Assembly (NCBI GenBank): GCA_021789975.1
Contig: JAJYIT010000003.1
Location: 124,001-188,000, forward strand
Source: Bacteroidota bacterium
GTDB lineage: Bacteria; Bacteroidota; Ignavibacteria; Kryptoniales; JAKASW01
Length of the DNA: 64,000 nucleotides
Direction: 5' to 3'
How positions within the stretch are numbered: the stretch's first letter is position 1; each line of letters opens with the position of its first letter. This document shows, piece by piece, positions 60,172 to 64,000 of this stretch. The position numbers and the translations under genes are program-made. Below the pieces are notes generated by a model. The model saw nothing but the letters and a program-made list of their open reading frames with translations. It made no database searches and was not told where the DNA came from.

Positions 60172-61224
60172 ATGAAAATACTTATAACGGGTGGAGCCGG
60201 TTACCTCGGATGCGTTCTGGTAGAGCGACTCCTTTTGAATAACCTCCTATCGACGAACGGAACACGCGAGCTTAAAGTCAACGGTTTCGGAATGCTCGAC
60301 GACCCACAGTTCCACCTGAAAGAGAAAGTCCAGGTCACTGTCATGGACAATTTGATGTACCGCCAGACCAACCTGACCGAGTTTGCCTGGAGAGACGACT
60401 TCAAATTTGTTTACGGTGACACGCGCGACAGGGAATTACTGAAGCGGCTGGTAAGCGAGTCCGATGTGATCATCCCGCTGGCAGCGATCGTCGGGATGCC
60501 AGCCTGCAGAAAGTATCCGACGGAAACGGTCGACATAAACCAGAAGGCGGTGGAGTTCATCTCCGACCTAACTTCGAAAGACCAGCGAATTATTTACCCC
60601 ACAACAAATTCAGGTTACGGTATAGGTCAGGTAAAAGACGGGGAACTAGTTGAATGCACCGAGACCACTCCTTTGAACCCGATCAGCCTGTACGGCAGCA
60701 CAAAGGTTAATGCCGAGAACTGTCTTTTGAACAACAACAAAGACAATGCGGTCACCTTGAGGCTCGCGACCGTGTTCGGAGTTTCTCCGCGAATGCGGCT
60801 CGATCTCCTGGTTAATGATTTCACATACCGAGCGTATAACGACAGGTACATTGTCCTCTTCGAATCCCACTTCAAGCGGAACTACATACATGTTAGGGAT
60901 GTCGCTAGGACTTTCATCTATACTCTCAACAAATGGGATAAGATGAAGGGTGAGCCGTACAACGCAGGACTTACGACAGCCAATTTGAGCAAGATGGAGC
61001 TCTGCGAGAAGATCAAGGAGCAAATTCCCGATTTCTACGTGACACAGTCGGAGTTCAACAAGGACCCGGACCGCCGAAACTATATAGTGTCCAACCACAA
61101 GATAGAAAGCGTCGATCCGAAGGAACCGTGGGCTGCAGTCCATTCTATCGAGAGCGGAATAAAGGAGTTGACAAATGCTTACTCGATAATTTCAAACAAC
61201 AACAAGATGTTTACGAATTTGTAG
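60172..61224 (+). CDS. NAD-dependent epimerase/dehydratase (extended SDR)
   Basis: 350 residues from ATG 60172 (AAGGA 10 nt upstream; an ATG at 60154 has no ribosome site). The Rossmann motif ITGGAGYLGCVL is at the N-terminus, followed by DNLMYRQ, the PLAAIVGM strand and the active site YPTTNSGYGIG ... SLYGSTKVNAE (Tyr-x3-Lys). It acts on nucleotide sugars (epimerase or 4,6-dehydratase type; which is not clear). It starts a three-gene epimerase cluster for activated sugars of surface polysaccharide. Confidence 0.9.
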   Translation: MKILITGGAGYLGCVLVERLLLNNLLSTNGTRELKVNGFGMLDDPQFHLKEKVQVTVMDNLMYRQTNLTEFAWRDDFKFVYGDTRDRELLKRLVSESDVIIPLAAIVGMPACRKYPTETVDINQKAVEFISDLTSKDQRIIYPTTNSGYGIGQVKDGELVECTETTPLNPISLYGSTKVNAENCLLNNNKDNAVTLRLATVFGVSPRMRLDLLVNDFTYRAYNDRYIVLFESHFKRNYIHVRDVARTFIYTLNKWDKMKGEPYNAGLTTANLSKMELCEKIKEQIPDFYVTQSEFNKDPDRRNYIVSNHKIESVDPKEPWAAVHSIESGIKELTNAYSIISNNNKMFTNL

Positions 61225-61230
61225 AGAACG

Positions 61231-62172
61231 ATGAGCGAGACCATACTTATTACCGGCTCCAACGGATTCGTCGGCAAACACACGATGGAAGTGTTTTCCG
61301 CGCTAAAGAATTTCAAGATCATCGGTGTGTCTTCAAAAGACTATGACCTCATGAAGGAGGACCAGGTCGATAAGATGTTCCGGGACATAAGGCCCGATTA
61401 TGTCGTCCATCTGGCGGCGAGGTCCGGCGGAATCTATTCGAACAGGATGGAGCCTGCAGACTATTACTACAAAAACATCACTTTGATCACGCAGACTTTC
61501 CATTATGCGCACCTGCACAAGGTGAAGAAGATAATAGTACCGATGGGTGGATGCAGTTATCCTTCCACTGCCCAGTCTCCCATCAAAGAAGAAGTGATGT
61601 GGGACGGATTCTCCCAAATACAGAGCGCCGGCTATTCGATGGCGAAGAAGATGTCGCTGGTCCAGTCCTGGGCTTACAAGAAGCAATATGGGTTCAACAG
61701 CGTCGTGGTCGTCCCCGGAAATCTGTACGGAGAGTACGACAATTATTCGTTGACCGAATCTCACGTCATCCCGGCCATGATCAGAAAATTCTACGAAGCA
61801 AAGAGAAGCGGCACAAACAAGCTGAGTTTCTGGGGGACGGGGAAACCTCAGCGTGATTTTGTTTACGCGCACGATGTTGCCTCTCTTTTCCCGTTCTTTC
61901 TCCTGGAATACGACGGTGACTCACCGATCAATATCTCGTCCGGAACAACCATATCCATGAAGGAACTCGCGGCCGTCATCGCACGGAAAGTCGGGTACAC
62001 CGGTGAAATAGACTGGGATACTACACAGCCCGACGGACAGATGGTGAGGATATTTTCCGTTGAAAGACTTAAGTCGCTGGGAAAGTCTTGCGAGACGCCG
62101 CTGGAAGTAGGATTGGAAAAGACAATCGCCTGGTTCGACGCAAACTACGACAAAGGTAGAATCAGGTTATGA
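61231..62172 (+). CDS. NAD-dependent epimerase, GDP-fucose synthase-like
   Basis: 313 residues starting 6 nt after the previous gene. It has ITGSNGFVGKH, DVV-type VVHLAARSGGI, the active-site segment PMGGCSYPS ... GYSMAKKMS (Tyr-x3-Lys) and the late motif WGTGKPQRDFVYAHDVA. The Cys in the GGCSYP motif and the WGTG-x-P-x-R-D-F motif resemble GDP-L-fucose synthase (Fcl/WcaG) and related reductases. It overlaps the next gene by 4 nt. Confidence 0.88.
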   Translation: MSETILITGSNGFVGKHTMEVFSALKNFKIIGVSSKDYDLMKEDQVDKMFRDIRPDYVVHLAARSGGIYSNRMEPADYYYKNITLITQTFHYAHLHKVKKIIVPMGGCSYPSTAQSPIKEEVMWDGFSQIQSAGYSMAKKMSLVQSWAYKKQYGFNSVVVVPGNLYGEYDNYSLTESHVIPAMIRKFYEAKRSGTNKLSFWGTGKPQRDFVYAHDVASLFPFFLLEYDGDSPINISSGTTISMKELAAVIARKVGYTGEIDWDTTQPDGQMVRIFSVERLKSLGKSCETPLEVGLEKTIAWFDANYDKGRIRL

Positions 62173-62957
62173 GGGTCGGGGTGATCGGCGGACGCGGATT
62201 CGTCGGATCAGCCTTCGTCAGGTACCTGGAGAAGAACTCCATAGACCACTCCGTAATCGGGAGAGACAACTATACCGAGTTCGCAGGCCAGAACTTCGAT
62301 GTGATCATAAACGCAAACGGCAACTCTAAAAAGTTTCTGGCCGCCCAAGAACCGCTTAGAGAGTTTTCCGAAACCGTCGTCAGTGTCCAGCGTAGCCTGC
62401 TGGATTTCAAGTACCGGACCTACGTTATTTGCTCGACCATAGACGTGTACAACGACGTCCGCAATCCGGAGTCGAACAGCGAAAACTCTCCGATTGACCC
62501 CATGAGAATTTCCAAATACGGGTTGCATAAGCTGCTTGCCGAAAATCTGGTAAGAAACTATGCAAATTCATGGCTAATCTTCAGGTGCGGCGGCTTTGTT
62601 GGACCGGGGTTGAAGAAGAACTCTATCTATGATCTACTCAACAACGTTCCACTTCGAGTGAACATTGATTCTGCCTACCAATATTTATCGACAGACTTCA
62701 CACCGGAAGCTATCTTTACAGTATTGTCGAAGAAGTACGAGAATCAGATCTTCAACCTTTGCGGCGACGGATTGGTAACGATTCGCGAGGTGATTTCAGC
62801 TGCGATGCCGGGCTACGTGGTAAAATACTTCGGGGACAATCCTGCGGTCGAGAGATACGAGATCAGCTTGGAAAAGATAAAACGAATAGTAAGAGTTCCG
62901 CCGACTAGAGACACAGTTCTCAAGTTTGTCAGGGAAGTGCGCTTAGCTTCTAAGTGA
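62169..62957 (+). CDS. NAD-dependent epimerase/dehydratase, third of the cluster
   Basis: 262 residues, coupled to the gene before it (ATGA). Short Rossmann GGRGFVGSAFV at the N-terminus, then VIINANGNSKKF (the usual A-A-G strand is altered), ICSTIDVYN and the MRISKYGLHKLLAENLV segment with Tyr-x3-Lys (YGLHK). It is shorter than the other two and divergent in its C-terminal substrate domain. It probably finishes a modified nucleotide sugar for the polysaccharide built by the nearby glycosyltransferases. Confidence 0.85.
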   Translation: MRVGVIGGRGFVGSAFVRYLEKNSIDHSVIGRDNYTEFAGQNFDVIINANGNSKKFLAAQEPLREFSETVVSVQRSLLDFKYRTYVICSTIDVYNDVRNPESNSENSPIDPMRISKYGLHKLLAENLVRNYANSWLIFRCGGFVGPGLKKNSIYDLLNNVPLRVNIDSAYQYLSTDFTPEAIFTVLSKKYENQIFNLCGDGLVTIREVISAAMPGYVVKYFGDNPAVERYEISLEKIKRIVRVPPTRDTVLKFVREVRLASK

Positions 62958-63028
62958 CCAAATGGGGGCGAAAACCAGTACGGCAGAATCTCCCCCACAA
63001 ATTAAGAGTCGGAATTGGTATGCGTACT

Positions 63029-63715
63029 TTACTGATGACTTGAGTAAAGGGGGACGATGTCCTTATACTTTTCGCGTACCTTTATGAACTGTTCAGTTTT
63101 CAATTCCGCGAACAGTTTGGATCCCATATTGGCGTGAACGAAATAGTATGCGAATATCTTCCTGAAGAACTTCGGCTCGAAATTCGTGGCAAGCCTCATC
63201 CAATACTCATGATCGGTTACATGGTCGATCGATTCATCGAAGAATCCAACCGTCTCAAAAGCTTTTCTTGTCCAGAAGACTGCAGGCTGGGGAAGGGTGC
63301 TGTGCGATTTCTCGACTTCAAAGTCAAAGGGCCTCCCCATTTTCCCCACTGGAATCCGATATTTGTTCATGATTAAGATAACGCCGTAGCACCACTGAGC
63401 ATCACCGATATTCTTCGCGACGAATTCCAGTGTCCTTCGTGCTATGAAGTCATCGTCGTTGTGCCAGTTCATGATGTCGCCCGTCGCCGCGCGGAGTGCA
63501 TCGTTCATGGCTGATCCGATTCCGCGCGAGTGGCGCCATATATACTTCACCCGGCTGTCCTTTGACGATAGTGAGACCATCTCCTCATTCGGCGACTCTC
63601 CGTCGTCAACTATGACGGCCTCAAAGTTCTCATAACTCTGGTTGAGGATATGCTTCATTGCCGTCCGGAGCATCTCAGGTCGGTTCTTTGTTGGGATCAG
63701 GAGAGAAAACTTCAT
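63029..63715 (-). CDS. Glycosyltransferase family 2 (GT-A)
   Basis: 228 residues from ATG 63715; a second ATG at 63751 gives 12 extra residues, and its ribosome site is not better. FSLLIPTKNRPEM starts the GT-A domain, VIVDDGESPN binds UDP, and the metal-binding block is NWHNDDDFI (D-x-D-like). VGFFDESIDHVTDHEYWMRL follows with the catalytic-region ED/D motif. It probably adds a sugar in surface polysaccharide synthesis. It is convergent with the epimerase cluster. Confidence 0.9.
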   Translation of the reverse strand: MKFSLLIPTKNRPEMLRTAMKHILNQSYENFEAVIVDDGESPNEEMVSLSSKDSRVKYIWRHSRGIGSAMNDALRAATGDIMNWHNDDDFIARRTLEFVAKNIGDAQWCYGVILIMNKYRIPVGKMGRPFDFEVEKSHSTLPQPAVFWTRKAFETVGFFDESIDHVTDHEYWMRLATNFEPKFFRKIFAYYFVHANMGSKLFAELKTEQFIKVREKYKDIVPLYSSHQ

Positions 63716-63808
63716 ATCCGAATTACTCTCTGCGTTAGTGTTGTTTATCATCCCGATGGTTAAAATTCACAGCACATTTGTCCAGTGAGCCGGGATCTCC
63801 CGTATCGC

Positions 63809-64000
63809 TCACATTGAGCTCGCCGGAACAAACTGGACGCCGCCTTCCAACGTTCCGTTGTCACCGTTGCCGGTCCTGTCGATAGCAACCCGGTCCGAAC
63901 TGTTCTGATTGAAGTCCCAATACCCAACCAATCCCGTTTCCCTTCCGGTCAGGTGTGCATTCATAGTCGAATCAATCTGGCTCTGACTCAATGCATAATT
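63809..64000 (-). CDS. LamG-domain protein, 3' end only (cut by window edge)
   Basis: Open from the window edge to TGA 63809-63811, about 63 codons. The C-terminal part of a LamG (concanavalin A-like) domain is readable: a LSQSQIDSTMNAHLTG helix-like turn, GLVGYWDFNQ and RTGNGDNGTLEGG. Most of the gene lies beyond the window. Proteins with such ends are usually large secreted carbohydrate-binding or adhesion proteins. Its termination immediately after this domain, without a T9SS sorting domain, is notable. Confidence 0.75.
   Translation of the reverse strand, partial: NYALSQSQIDSTMNAHLTGRETGLVGYWDFNQNSSDRVAIDRTGNGDNGTLEGGVQFVPASSM

Overview
The window looks like a chromosomal segment from a bacterium of the Bacteroidota/FCB supergroup, most likely an Ignavibacteria- or Kryptonia-like lineage. 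The best evidence is the secreted protein at 57529-59733, which ends in a type IX secretion (T9SS) type A sorting domain with the NYPNPFNPTT signature common in Ignavibacteria. A GWxTD-domain lipoprotein (12924-14210) and the moderate GC content agree with this. I saw no rRNA or tRNA genes, CRISPR arrays, transposases or phage genes. Accessory character comes from small repeat elements, pseudogenes, a restriction-modification (R-M) operon and a toxin-antitoxin pair.

Layout. 0-8.4 kb: a tightly overlapped minus-strand operon running from biotin ligase through type III pantothenate kinase, a GNAT acetyltransferase, a phosphohexomutase and a CheY-like regulator to a 1525-residue hybrid histidine kinase. 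8.4-17.8 kb: a MITE-like repeat, then plus-strand envelope and hydrolase genes (small outer-membrane barrel, beta-lactamase-fold hydrolase with an alpha/beta hydrolase, site-2 protease with CBS domains, GWxTD lipoprotein, TPR protein) and a decayed membrane-protein gene. 18-21.4 kb: a caspase-fold protein convergent with an NgoMIV-type R-M operon that has a recognisable promoter. 21.5-25.3 kb: aldo/keto reductase, a truncated cyclase, small zinc-finger proteins, a truncated regulator fragment, a hairpin-rich repeat and a DEAD-box helicase.

25.9-33.0 kb: one long plus-strand cluster ending in an ECF42-type sigma factor. It holds three DGPF/YCII proteins together with AhpD-like, SnoaL-like, TfoX-like, two DUF1801, DoxX-like and YdeI/OmdA (frameshifted) proteins, and a GC-rich methyltransferase. 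DGPF proteins are the known partners of ECF42 factors, so this is probably one stress regulon. 33-44.7 kb: a GH36-like alpha-galactosidase with neighbours, an SDR, an ABC exporter, DinB, MsrA and a P3A proton ATPase followed by a perfect 44-bp palindrome. 45.5-51 kb: a subtilase pseudogene with in-frame stops, a second MITE-like element, a type III polyketide synthase plus ICMT-type methyltransferase pair (bpsA-bpsB-like), an ammonium transporter and an ArfB-like rescue factor.

51-64 kb: a polysaccharide and surface region with a D-2-hydroxyacid dehydrogenase, a heparinase II/III carrying an in-frame 153-bp repeat insertion, a toxin-antitoxin pair, an FkbM methyltransferase, GT4 and GT2 glycosyltransferases, a T9SS-exported arylsulfotransferase-like protein, three NAD-dependent epimerases and the 3' end of a LamG-domain gene cut by the window edge.

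Several gene starts were moved from the longest open frame to an internal ATG where a Shine-Dalgarno sequence or overlap pattern favoured it. All functional calls come from reading motifs by eye; no database search was possible.
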